DNA from: Lachnospira sp. UBA4346
GTDB lineage: Bacteria; Bacillota; Clostridia; Lachnospirales; Lachnospiraceae
Length of the DNA stretch: 64,000 nt
Assembly: GCA_002394205.1 (NCBI GenBank)
Contig: DGTC01000052.1
Coordinates: 29,387-93,386, forward strand
Direction of reading: 5' to 3'
A program made the position numbers and the translations under genes. The stretch's first letter is position 1. The number at the start of each line of letters is the position of its first letter. Below the pieces are notes generated by a model. That model had not been told where the DNA came from. It made no database searches and worked only from the letters and a program-made list of their open reading frames with translations. Of the stretch, positions 57,071 to 64,000 are shown piece after piece.

Positions 57071-58159
57071 TTATCTCAAAGAAAATGTATAACCATGGTT
57101 GTAATCTTCTCTGTGATAATAATCCGTAATTCCCTCATTTAGATGAAATACAGCACTCCATTCTGTCGATTCGTATTCTGTATAATTATCTTTACTGACA
57201 CTGTCTAGCGCATCTTTTACACCTGCTGCATCTAATGTCGGCTTCTGTCCTAATAAAGTCTGTAACCGTTCAAAACGCTGGTGCGACTGTGCCGTTCCGA
57301 TGCCATATTTCTCTCCTTCTGCCAAATAGAAATTCGTTGCAATTGGAGATTCTATTACCTGCATCTGCTGATTCACATACTCCACAACCACGCTCTTTCC
57401 AGTCACATCTGTCATATGCAAATGAATCATCATTCCCATAGAGCCGTGAACATCATACTGCCGTAATAAAGCTACTGCCTCATCAACCGTTGCTGCCTGA
57501 TTTAATAACAAACGAATCGCCGTGGTCGTTGTAAGATCCGGCTTGTCTGTATTCTGTTCAATTCTTGCAGAATCCGAAATCATATTGACAGACACGGCAA
57601 ACCCTTTCTCATTCATCCCGTCAAGCGGTGCATACAGTGCTACTCTTGTCAGCAATTCATCATTTTTTAACGCAAGGTTCGTCATCACTCCTGCACTGGC
57701 ACTGATAAAATTGGTGTTGACTGTGGAAATAGACGCATATCCTTTGACAGGCTTTGCTACTACCACAAGTGCGTCACAAGATGCATCCCAGTCAAAGTTT
57801 CGCCCAAACAGATGATTTCCATTGTTGTCAGAAACTGCCAGCGTACTGCATCCAAAAACTTGCGTGGTATCCAAGGTTACATTTGCCGAAAGCATCTGTG
57901 TCAGATATGCAATCACTTCGCTGTCTGATTTTGCACCACCTCCATTTAAAAAACCTTCCAAACCGTCATCCCCGGTAAATTCGACTGCCGAGAAACCTTT
58001 CTCTAATTCTGTAATCTTTGATGTTACTTGTATCTGCTGCGTTCCTTCTGTCTTATTTTCCTGTACTGCGTCTTTTTGAACTGCTGCCTGTCCACAACCG
58101 CCAAACAATACGCTCACGGATAATATTCCTGCTATATAGGCACTTTTGAATCGTTTCAT
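57071..58159 (-). CDS. Lipoprotein Ntn-hydrolase (linear amide C-N hydrolase/C45-like)
   Basis: A 362-residue lipoprotein with lipobox LFGGC (Cys22). Residues ~45-100 form a prosegment-like part. From Cys104 it shows the choloylglycine hydrolase/acyltransferase pattern: FGCSTLAVSDNNGNHLFGRNFDWD, then NEKGFAVSVNM (near 190) and VVEYVNQQMQVIESP. In this superfamily the Cys becomes the N-terminal nucleophile after autocleavage, here expected between Gly103 and Cys104. It should split amide bonds of acylated amines or amino acids outside the membrane. First gene of a four-gene operon; its promoter bears the shared 33-bp motif. Confidence 0.85.
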   Translation of the reverse strand: MKRFKSAYIAGILSVSVLFGGCGQAAVQKDAVQENKTEGTQQIQVTSKITELEKGFSAVEFTGDDGLEGFLNGGGAKSDSEVIAYLTQMLSANVTLDTTQVFGCSTLAVSDNNGNHLFGRNFDWDASCDALVVVAKPVKGYASISTVNTNFISASAGVMTNLALKNDELLTRVALYAPLDGMNEKGFAVSVNMISDSARIEQNTDKPDLTTTTAIRLLLNQAATVDEAVALLRQYDVHGSMGMMIHLHMTDVTGKSVVVEYVNQQMQVIESPIATNFYLAEGEKYGIGTAQSHQRFERLQTLLGQKPTLDAAGVKDALDSVSKDNYTEYESTEWSAVFHLNEGITDYYHREDYNHGYTFSLR

Positions 58160-58295
58160 TTCCTCTGTTCCTTTCCATATTTTTTAATTTCTCTCTGCAT
58201 TCTATTCTTACAAGCCATTTGTCACTATCCGACAGCTGTGTCATCTTCTCAGAATGTGGCTTTATTTTCTAAATTGCATTTCTCCTGATAGTACT

Positions 58296-58353
58296 AGTGT
58301 AAATGGATTTGCTTCCAATAACAAATACTTAGAATAGATAGTTATTTATGCTT
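58296..58353 (-). promoter_or_regulatory. Motif-bearing promoter 2 (hydrolase-ligase-ABC operon)
   Basis: Minus-strand TTGTTA (58324-58319), 17 bp, TACACT (58301-58296). The 33-bp element 58321-58353 overlaps the -35 exactly as in promoter 1; on this strand it starts AAGCATAAATAACTATC. The IS30 element begins 37 bp further upstream. Confidence 0.7.
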
Positions 58354-58389
58354 TACGAGCATAGATTATTTTGGTATATTTAAGATATG

Positions 58390-60107
58390 GGTTAATTGCG
58401 GAGGTAAATGCAACTAGACAAATTCTAAATGCAACTTTTTAGATTTTCCAAGTTCTAAATGCAACCACCAAGGAGTAAATGCAACAAAAATGACAGAATT
58501 TTAGATATTTTGATTGCGATTTTGACCAGATTCCACTACTATTTACTTAAAGATAGGCATGACAAAGGACGGACTGCATTTTTTGCTTTTGCGACAAGTT
58601 CTAAATGCACCCCGTTGTTCGAGGTATATATCTTCTTCTGTCCTGCTTATCTAAAAAGTATTTCCAGCTATTTTAATAATGCTGGTGTTAGGTTGATGGA
58701 ATCGGGTGGAATCCTTTCGAGGCCAAGTAGATTAGCTACTTCTTGGCCATATATCTGTATGAACAGATCGATTGGAGACTGCCCGTTCCATTTTTTCCTT
58801 GGATAAGAATTGATGTGATTCATCATAGTTCGGATTTCTTCCTCTGTGTAAGCATCTTTCCCTTTGTTCTTTGGAATGATGTACCGTATGAACTCATGAT
58901 TGCGTTCACATCCACTTTTCTGGTTACTGTTTTGTGGATCACAATAAAATACTTTACACTGAATTTCACCAGTTTCCGTATCTGCTTCTATCTTCAAGGG
59001 ATCGGTAAATTCACTGCCTCTGTCAGTTAAAATAACCTGGAAGATTTGCTTGAATTTTTCATCACCAAGCATAATTCTAAGGTTCGCATAAACTTCGCTG
59101 ACTGATGCTGCTGTATTACGATCTCGTAGATACATAAGCTGTAAATCACAGTTGGTAAAGAAAATCGTAAGAATACACTGACCACCTTTATGGATGATAA
59201 CAGAATCCATCTGTGATACTGTCTGATCCGGATTTTCATCCATATATGCCTCGTAATCCTTGTAGGTACGGTTGATATGGTATTTACGATCCACATGAAG
59301 CACAGGCCCGGTCTTCTCCCTTTTGGGACGGCTTACTTTGCGTCGTAGATCCATGTTTTTTGCTTCCAGCAAGCCAGATTCAATGTAGGAATACAGTGTG
59401 GTATCTGACAGATGAATTTCATCTCGAAAGGTCTCACAAATCATAGGGATTGACAGTCCTGCCTTGATTTTAGGACTCACAAAGTCATTCAAGTGAATCA
59501 GTTCTTCTTCCGTTAGTGAGATACCTTTACGAGATTCAGAAAGCTTTGTTTCATAGTCTTCCTGAGCTGTTTTTGCATCATAGAGCATTCTTCTAAGTCT
59601 GCATTTTTGACGCTTGTCACAGCCATTACAAACATAAGGTGGACGTTCATAGTCACCACAGAACTCCTCCTGATATTCCTTGCAGGATTCATTACAGCCG
59701 CCACAACTACTTTGACAGTTATGCTTTCCTCTGTAACACTTGACTCTGCAATCCGGAACCTTTTTGCAATCGCTCCTGTGAACACAGTTATTTCCACCAG
59801 AGGTCTTAACAAGTCGCCTATGAGCTTTTACCTCACGGCTAATCGTTGACCGGGATACATCAATTTTCTTTGCAATCTCAGCAAGAGATTCCCTCTGCTG
59901 CAGACCGCTTTGGATAATGATTCTGTCACTTAATGTTAAATGTTTTTTACTCATGTCTGCCTCCTGACTAATGCAGGACAGACTATTATTGTAACTATAA
60001 ATCAAACAAAAATAAAACCATGAAGATGTAAATGCACCTCCATGGTCTTAACTACAACCAAGATGTAAATGCAACATCCGTTGTTGCATTTAGTTTTTTA
60101 ATTAACC
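58390..60107. mobile_element. IS30-family insertion sequence
   Basis: A complete 1,718-bp element. Its ends are inverted repeats: left GGTTAATT-N7-TAAATGCAAC (58390-58414), right the same pattern inverted (60083-60107). It is flanked by a perfect 13-bp direct repeat, TATTTAAGATATG, at 58377-58389 and 60108-60120. TAAATGCA(AC) is iterated inside both ends: 58405, 58426, 58456, 58476 and 58602 on the left, 60029 and 60065 plus one inverted copy on the right. It holds one intact transposase gene. It appears recent and separates lysR from the hydrolase operon. Confidence 0.9.
58668..59954 (-). CDS. IS30-family transposase
   Basis: A 428-residue DDE transposase, ATG at 59954 after GGAGG. The N-terminal helix-turn-helix reads HLTLSDRIIIQSGLQQRESLAEIAKKIDVSRSTISREVKAH, the typical IS30 start. 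Residues ~60-140 are very Cys-rich (CNESCKEYQEEFC, CNGCDKRQKCRLRRM) and may bind zinc. The catalytic triad lies in SQMDSVI, ILTDRGSEF and GCERNHEFIR. The frame is intact, so the element may be active. The iterated TAAATGCAAC sequences are likely binding sites for it. Confidence 0.93.
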   Translation of the reverse strand: MSKKHLTLSDRIIIQSGLQQRESLAEIAKKIDVSRSTISREVKAHRRLVKTSGGNNCVHRSDCKKVPDCRVKCYRGKHNCQSSCGGCNESCKEYQEEFCGDYERPPYVCNGCDKRQKCRLRRMLYDAKTAQEDYETKLSESRKGISLTEEELIHLNDFVSPKIKAGLSIPMICETFRDEIHLSDTTLYSYIESGLLEAKNMDLRRKVSRPKREKTGPVLHVDRKYHINRTYKDYEAYMDENPDQTVSQMDSVIIHKGGQCILTIFFTNCDLQLMYLRDRNTAASVSEVYANLRIMLGDEKFKQIFQVILTDRGSEFTDPLKIEADTETGEIQCKVFYCDPQNSNQKSGCERNHEFIRYIIPKNKGKDAYTEEEIRTMMNHINSYPRKKWNGQSPIDLFIQIYGQEVANLLGLERIPPDSINLTPALLK

Positions 60108-60308
60108 TATTTAAGATATGAGATTGTATTTCGGATATCTGTGAACTATTTGTTATTTTATAAATTGCTTTCATGAACAATATTCAACGGAATGATTCAT
60201 TGTTACATTGGAACATTTCACTGAACATCTCAAGATTTTCATAATAAATTTTATAAGGACACGCAAAACTTCGAATTCTATTTAAATTTTCAATCGGGAG
60301 GACATCAT

Positions 60309-61181
60309 ATGGAACTTCGTGTATTACAATATTTTTTAGCAGTAACAAGAGAACAGAGTATTCTAGGTGCGGCAGAGTCACTGCATCTGTCACAGCCTAC
60401 GCTTTCCAGACAATTAAAAGATTTGGAAGATGAATTTGGAAAACAGTTATTTATTCGGAGCAATAGAGGAATCTCTCTGACGGAAGAAGGCATGATTCTG
60501 AAAAAACGTGCAGAAGAAATTCTAAGCCTTGTTCAAAAGACTGAGAATGAAATCACAGCTTCCAATGATGTGATTTCCGGAGATGTGTTTATCGGTGGCG
60601 GTGAATCGGATGGGATTCGTTATCTCATTCAAAAGGCAAAAAGACTGCGGGATGAATATCCACTGATTCGCTTTCATATTGTCAGTGGCGACAGCAATAC
60701 CGTTTTAGAGGACTTAGACCGCGGCTTAATCGACTTTGGTGTAATTTTTGGCTCTATTGATACTTCTAAATATGAGACACTCCCGATTGATTACAGTGAC
60801 CATTTCGGCGTTCTGATGCGCAAAGATGATCCGCTTGCCACAAAAGAGATTATCAATTGCAGTGACTTAATTCAGAAACCTCTCATTGTATCAAGGCAGC
60901 TTGATTTAAATGAAAATATAACCAAACGACTTGGCTTAAAAGAATCTGATGTGAATATTGTCGCTACTTATAACTTATTATTTAACGGTTCTTTAATGGT
61001 CGAAGAAGGCTTAGGATATGCAATTTGTTTTGATAAGATTATCAATACTTCCGGAAATAGTCCGCTTGTATTTAAACCGCTTGCAATCGATTATGAGAAT
61101 CGTCCAACGATTGTCTGGAAGAAATATCAGGTCTTTGCAAAGGCTTCGCAGGCATTTTTAGATATTTTGCAGGAAGAATAA
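60309..61181 (+). CDS. LysR-family transcriptional regulator
   Basis: A 290-residue LTTR, MELRVLQYFLAVTREQSILGAAESLHLSQPTLSRQLKDLE at its N-terminus. The effector domain contains DYSDHFGVLMRKDDPLA and VEEGLGYAICFDKI. GGGAGGACATCAT precedes the ATG. It diverges from the hydrolase operon, with the IS30 element between them. Without that element the two starts would be about 420 bp apart. It is the most likely regulator of the three promoters that share the 33-bp motif. Confidence 0.88.
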   Translation: MELRVLQYFLAVTREQSILGAAESLHLSQPTLSRQLKDLEDEFGKQLFIRSNRGISLTEEGMILKKRAEEILSLVQKTENEITASNDVISGDVFIGGGESDGIRYLIQKAKRLRDEYPLIRFHIVSGDSNTVLEDLDRGLIDFGVIFGSIDTSKYETLPIDYSDHFGVLMRKDDPLATKEIINCSDLIQKPLIVSRQLDLNENITKRLGLKESDVNIVATYNLLFNGSLMVEEGLGYAICFDKIINTSGNSPLVFKPLAIDYENRPTIVWKKYQVFAKASQAFLDILQEE

Positions 61182-61189
61182 TGTGCATT

Positions 61190-61252
61190 TCCTACAAGTG
61201 ATTCCTTTGCAATAATTTCTCTTCGTTCTAAAGTATATTGTGACTTAGACAT
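61190..61252 (-). pseudogene. Possible transposase start remnant
   Basis: On the minus strand, GGGGGATTTTT is followed by an ATG at 61252 and codons MSKSQYTLERREIIAKESLV, which resemble the first helix of transposase helix-turn-helix domains. Similarity fades within about 20 codons where it runs antisense into the lysR 3' end. Low confidence. Confidence 0.25.
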
Positions 61253-61255
61253 AAA

Positions 61256-61297
61256 AATCCCCCTTAAGTAGATTTTAGTTATCTACCTAAGGGGATT
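61256..61297. terminator. Strong hairpin terminator
   Basis: AATCCCCCTTAAGTAGA (61256-61272) pairs with TCTACCTAAGGGGATT (61282-61297), with one bulge. T residues lie on the minus-strand side. It is downstream of lysR; the minus-strand T tail suggests it may come from an insertion-sequence end. Confidence 0.6.
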
Positions 61298-61395
61298 CCT
61301 ATCACTTTCGCTGTGCCACATAATTTCTATGAACATAGCAATTTCTATTTGATATTGAAATTTAAGTGTCAAAAGTGACATTTTATATCTGTATT

Positions 61396-61935
61396 CTATA
61401 CATGCAAGCCCATTTCATATGCCTGCTGCATCGCCGGGTGCTGTTCCATTTCATTCACACCCGTAACCCCGCCTGCAAATACACTGCCTGCCAACCGTGC
61501 GTGTTCAAAACATTCAATCCAGCCTTCTAAGCCACTTTGCGCACGTTTGCTTACATGTTCCTCGTCTTCTGCTGCAGATGAGAGCAGATAAACATCACGG
61601 AACGCATACTCTGTTGTATACAAAGGATTCCCTCGGTCTAACATGGTCTTCATCTGACCGCTCATCTCATAATAATAAATTGGCGTTGCAAATACCAGTA
61701 CATCTGCGTGTTCCATTTTCTGTTCAATCAGGTCTGCATCATCACGAATCACACAGCGTTTCGTTGTCTGACATGCAAAACAACCGCGACAGAATTCAAT
61801 CTGCTTTCCTGCCAGATTAACCTTCTCCACTTCATTTCCTGCTTCTTTTGCACCCTTTGCAAAGCTGTCTGCAAGTGCGTCCGAATTACTGCCTTTTCTT
61901 GGACTTGTTGAAATAATCAATACTTTTTTACTCAT
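61396..61935 (-). CDS. Flavodoxin-fold NAD(P)H-dependent FMN reductase
   Basis: A 179-residue flavoprotein. It begins KVLIISTSPRKGSNSDALADSFAKGA, the FMN phosphate loop, and continues with CRGCFACQTTKRC (near 49-61), the four-Cys stretch common to iron-sulfur flavoprotein-like reductases, then VFATPIYYYEMSGQMKTMLDR. It probably reduces quinones, flavins or nitro-compounds. It is transcribed alone from a promoter carrying the shared 33-bp motif, linking it to the lipoprotein and hydrolase operons. Confidence 0.88.
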   Translation of the reverse strand: MSKKVLIISTSPRKGSNSDALADSFAKGAKEAGNEVEKVNLAGKQIEFCRGCFACQTTKRCVIRDDADLIEQKMEHADVLVFATPIYYYEMSGQMKTMLDRGNPLYTTEYAFRDVYLLSSAAEDEEHVSKRAQSGLEGWIECFEHARLAGSVFAGGVTGVNEMEQHPAMQQAYEMGLHV

Positions 61936-62029
61936 AATGTTCTCCTATCTGACACATTTATAATATTTCATGTATACACGATGTACATGAAATTTTTATC
62001 GATACATTTTATCTTCTAGATACAACATT

Positions 62030-62087
62030 ATTGTAAATGATTGATTCTATATTTACAAATACCTATCATTGATATGTTATTATACGT
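62030..62087 (-). promoter_or_regulatory. Motif-bearing promoter 3 (flavodoxin reductase)
   Basis: Minus-strand TTGTAA (62058-62053), 17 bp, TACAAT (62035-62030). The 33-bp element 62055-62087 sits in the same register as in promoters 1 and 2. It matches one or other of them at 25 of 33 positions, including ATA, TATC and GTATTTGT. Confidence 0.6.
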
Positions 62088-62149
62088 TTTAAGTATATCT
62101 ATTTTCATATATAAGCGGCACTATATTCAGGATTTTAACAATACAAATA

Positions 62150-63139
62150 TCATTTATCCCTCTCTGACTGTGTCTGTCGATTTACGACATAGATTCCAAC
62201 GCAGACAAGTACCAAAGATACGACTGCTTCCAATCCAAATGCATTATGTTCCTGCAATAATATTGCTGATAACAGCACTCCAAAAACCGGATTCATGAAT
62301 CCATACACTGCAACCTTTGATACCGGATATGCTTTTAATAATAATCCCCAGACAGAGTATGCGACTGCTGACACACCTGCCAGATATAGCAGCATTAGAA
62401 TTCCATTTCTTCCTTGTGCAGTGGCTAACACACCGGACTGCATAAATGCGCCCACCTGTCCTCTGCCAAATATGCATCCGCACAGAATCATAACCAGACC
62501 ACCCAGACAGAACTGATAGCCACTGAGCATCACCGGATTCTCTGTTGCTGAGAATTTCTTTAAATAGACCGATGAAAATGCATATGAAATGGTCGATAAC
62601 AAAATCGCACCTTCTCCTGCAAGCGAAAATCCTGCACCAACTTTACCATCGGATACATTTACCAATACAACTCCTGCAAATCCAATGAATGAGCCAATCA
62701 TTTTTCTTGGTGTAATTTTCTCCTGATGAAATAGAATTGCTGCAACGAAAATCGCCACAAATACATTCACTGCTTCAATAATGGATGCTTTCACGCCACT
62801 TGTATGCGCAAGTCCAATATAAAAGAACAGATACTGCAAAACAGTCTGCAGCAACGATAACCAAACAATTTTTAACAATGACTGTCTGCGTGGCAATAGT
62901 GGTTTTCGCTGAATCAGACTTCCTAATATGATTGTTAAAATTCCGGCAAGCAAAAATCGCACGCCTGCATATGTTATCTGCAAGCTCGTCTGTTCTGCAG
63001 GAATCTGTAACCATGCATATCCTAATTTAATGCATGGAAATGCACTTCCCCAAAGTAAACAGCATAATAATGCACCGAGTGGTAATGCAAGTCTGTTTGT
63101 GTGGGACTGTTGTTTCTGTGATTTTGTTGATTGGTTCAT
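62150..63139 (-). CDS. EamA-family (DMT) transporter
   Basis: A 329-residue membrane protein with ten helices arranged as two EamA repeats. The first begins GALLCCLLWGSAFPCIKLGYAW; the second includes GEGAILLSTISYAFSSVYLKKFS and SVWGLLLKAYPVSKVAVYGFMNPVFGVLLSAILLQE, the typical P-x-x-x block of the last helices. Members export amino acids, sugars phosphates or other metabolites. A hydrophilic tail ends NRQTQSERDK. Single gene, substrate unknown. Confidence 0.9.
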   Translation of the reverse strand: MNQSTKSQKQQSHTNRLALPLGALLCCLLWGSAFPCIKLGYAWLQIPAEQTSLQITYAGVRFLLAGILTIILGSLIQRKPLLPRRQSLLKIVWLSLLQTVLQYLFFYIGLAHTSGVKASIIEAVNVFVAIFVAAILFHQEKITPRKMIGSFIGFAGVVLVNVSDGKVGAGFSLAGEGAILLSTISYAFSSVYLKKFSATENPVMLSGYQFCLGGLVMILCGCIFGRGQVGAFMQSGVLATAQGRNGILMLLYLAGVSAVAYSVWGLLLKAYPVSKVAVYGFMNPVFGVLLSAILLQEHNAFGLEAVVSLVLVCVGIYVVNRQTQSERDK

Positions 63140-63257
63140 GTTCGTTCTCTTTTCTATGATTTTCTATCATTGTATAATTTTTATATCCAGTTCATTAACA
63201 TGCCGAGCGACTGTTCTCATAATCATAATATATGACAATACCGTAAATCCCTGATAT

Positions 63258-63830
63258 TTATGATTTCTTCATACTTTCATTAATTTTGTCAATGCTATCT
63301 TTGCGAATCTCTTCTCTAAGGTTCTGAAAATACGCTGAAAATGTAACCCTGTCATTGGCATAAACCATCTGCAGCTCATATTCATTCGGTGTCCAGGTAG
63401 CAATATCGGATAAATTGTGCTGAATCAAGGCTTCTAAACTATCAATTGCTTTATAAACTTTTGCTTCTGGTGTCTGCCTTGCTTCCATCTCGTCATACAA
63501 TGCCCTCATTTCTTTGGCTGTTGTCTGTGGAAGGGAATTCACCCAATCATGGAGCAGCTTCTTTTCCATATCTTCATCTTTTTCTGTCTTCTCAAACACG
63601 GGAATATCACCTGTAAAACACTCTCCCAAATCATGAATAATGCACATCTGTATGACTTTGTCTATATCAATATCCGGTAATTCGTCCTTCATAAAAAATG
63701 CCATCAACGTCATCATCCAGCTATGTTCCGCCACACTCTCACGCCTTCCTTGTGACGTATAACAATGTCTGGTAGTATCTTTTAAACGTTCTGCTATGGA
63801 TATTGCTTGTAATAAATCTCTTGCGTTCAT
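63258..63830 (-). CDS. HD-domain hydrolase (YfbR-like)
   Basis: A 190-residue metal-dependent phosphohydrolase. Start ATG at 63830, after AAGGAGAATTTAT. HD motifs are HxxxHD-type: VAEHSWMM (His, near 35), CIIHDLGECFTGDIP (HD, near 69) and the later DSLEALIQHNL (Asp, near 130). Relatives such as YfbR are 5'-deoxynucleotidases. Repeat copy E starts about 6 bp upstream of its ribosome site, so transcription must come through or from the repeat. Confidence 0.85.
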   Translation of the reverse strand: MNARDLLQAISIAERLKDTTRHCYTSQGRRESVAEHSWMMTLMAFFMKDELPDIDIDKVIQMCIIHDLGECFTGDIPVFEKTEKDEDMEKKLLHDWVNSLPQTTAKEMRALYDEMEARQTPEAKVYKAIDSLEALIQHNLSDIATWTPNEYELQMVYANDRVTFSAYFQNLREEIRKDSIDKINESMKKS

Positions 63831-63845
63831 ATAAATTCTCCTTAA

Positions 63846-64000
63846 AATTTCGGTTTGTGGATGTACTCTGCCTGATAGATGGACGGAGAAATTTGACGTA
63901 CTGACGCATATCGAAAAAGATAAATTTATTTTGAAAACGCAAACTCGCCTACGGCTCAAACAGTGCGCTTTTCAAAATAAATTATTTTTCCGATATGCTG
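63846..64000 (-). repeat. Dispersed structured repeat, partial copy (E, continues beyond window)
   Basis: 155 bp, almost identical to the first 155 bp of copy B: AATTTCGGTTTGTGG, TGATAGATGGACGGAG, then the hairpin with the ACTCGCCTACGGCTCAAACAG loop. It extends past the window end. It lies directly upstream of the ribosome site of the HD hydrolase gene. Confidence 0.9.

Overview
The window reads as chromosome of a low-GC, spore-forming Gram-positive anaerobe, most likely a Lachnospiraceae-type Clostridium relative. This rests on the CotJ spore-coat genes, AT-rich promoters close to TTGACA/TATAAT, strong AGGAGG ribosome sites, a TPP riboswitch and the gene families seen. No rRNA, tRNA or CRISPR array was recognised. 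The species call is inference.

Layout. 1-10.9 kb: a partial ABC ATPase, a PAP2 membrane phosphatase, thiC under a TPP riboswitch, a marR-MATE efflux pair, a GNAT enzyme, a ZIP metal transporter, a diguanylate cyclase, ArsR and MarR regulators, and an Sfp-type phosphopantetheinyl transferase with a LysR gene. 11-14.2 kb: a three-gene ABC-2 exporter operon. 14.5-23.7 kb: a FliB-like Cys-rich protein, an amino-acid importer whose binding domain looks circularly permuted and fused to the permease, a DHH phosphoesterase, a DUF11 repeat protein and an ABC-F protein. 24-34.9 kb: metY, a Dxs-like enzyme, lysA, a GH2 glycosidase and cotJC with a cotJA-cotJB fusion. 35-38.4 kb: a YtrA-type five-gene ABC operon with a palindromic operator. 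39.5-47.6 kb: small membrane proteins, tandem NmrA-type oxidoreductases with a LysR gene, and csoR-copA with a C-terminal CopZ module. 48-50.3 kb: two Gfo/Idh/MocA oxidoreductases. 50.7-62.1 kb: a LysE-type exporter operon, a four-gene operon (lipoprotein Ntn hydrolase, PaaK-like ligase, ABC ATPase and permease), an IS30-family element, a LysR gene and a flavodoxin-type reductase. 62-64 kb: an EamA transporter and an HD hydrolase.

Two observations stand out. First, a family of large non-coding repeats occurs five times (about 14.3, 25.3, 32.8, 38.5 and 63.8 kb). The long copies run 0.8-1.4 kb, have imperfect terminal inverted repeats, and in two of three full copies are flanked by TA. They are built from hairpin modules whose stems change in a compensating way around a conserved loop, so they look like a non-autonomous mobile element with conserved secondary structure. 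Second, three promoters (near 52.3, 58.3 and 62.05 kb) share an ungapped 33-bp motif placed identically against TTGTNA-17-TACAMT cores. This ties the hydrolase/ligase/ABC operon, the cyclophilin-like lipoprotein/LysE operon and the flavodoxin reductase into one candidate regulon. The LysR gene at 60.3 kb, now separated from the hydrolase operon by the IS30 element, is its most likely regulator. Together they may form an undescribed extracytoplasmic acyl-amide or small-molecule handling pathway.
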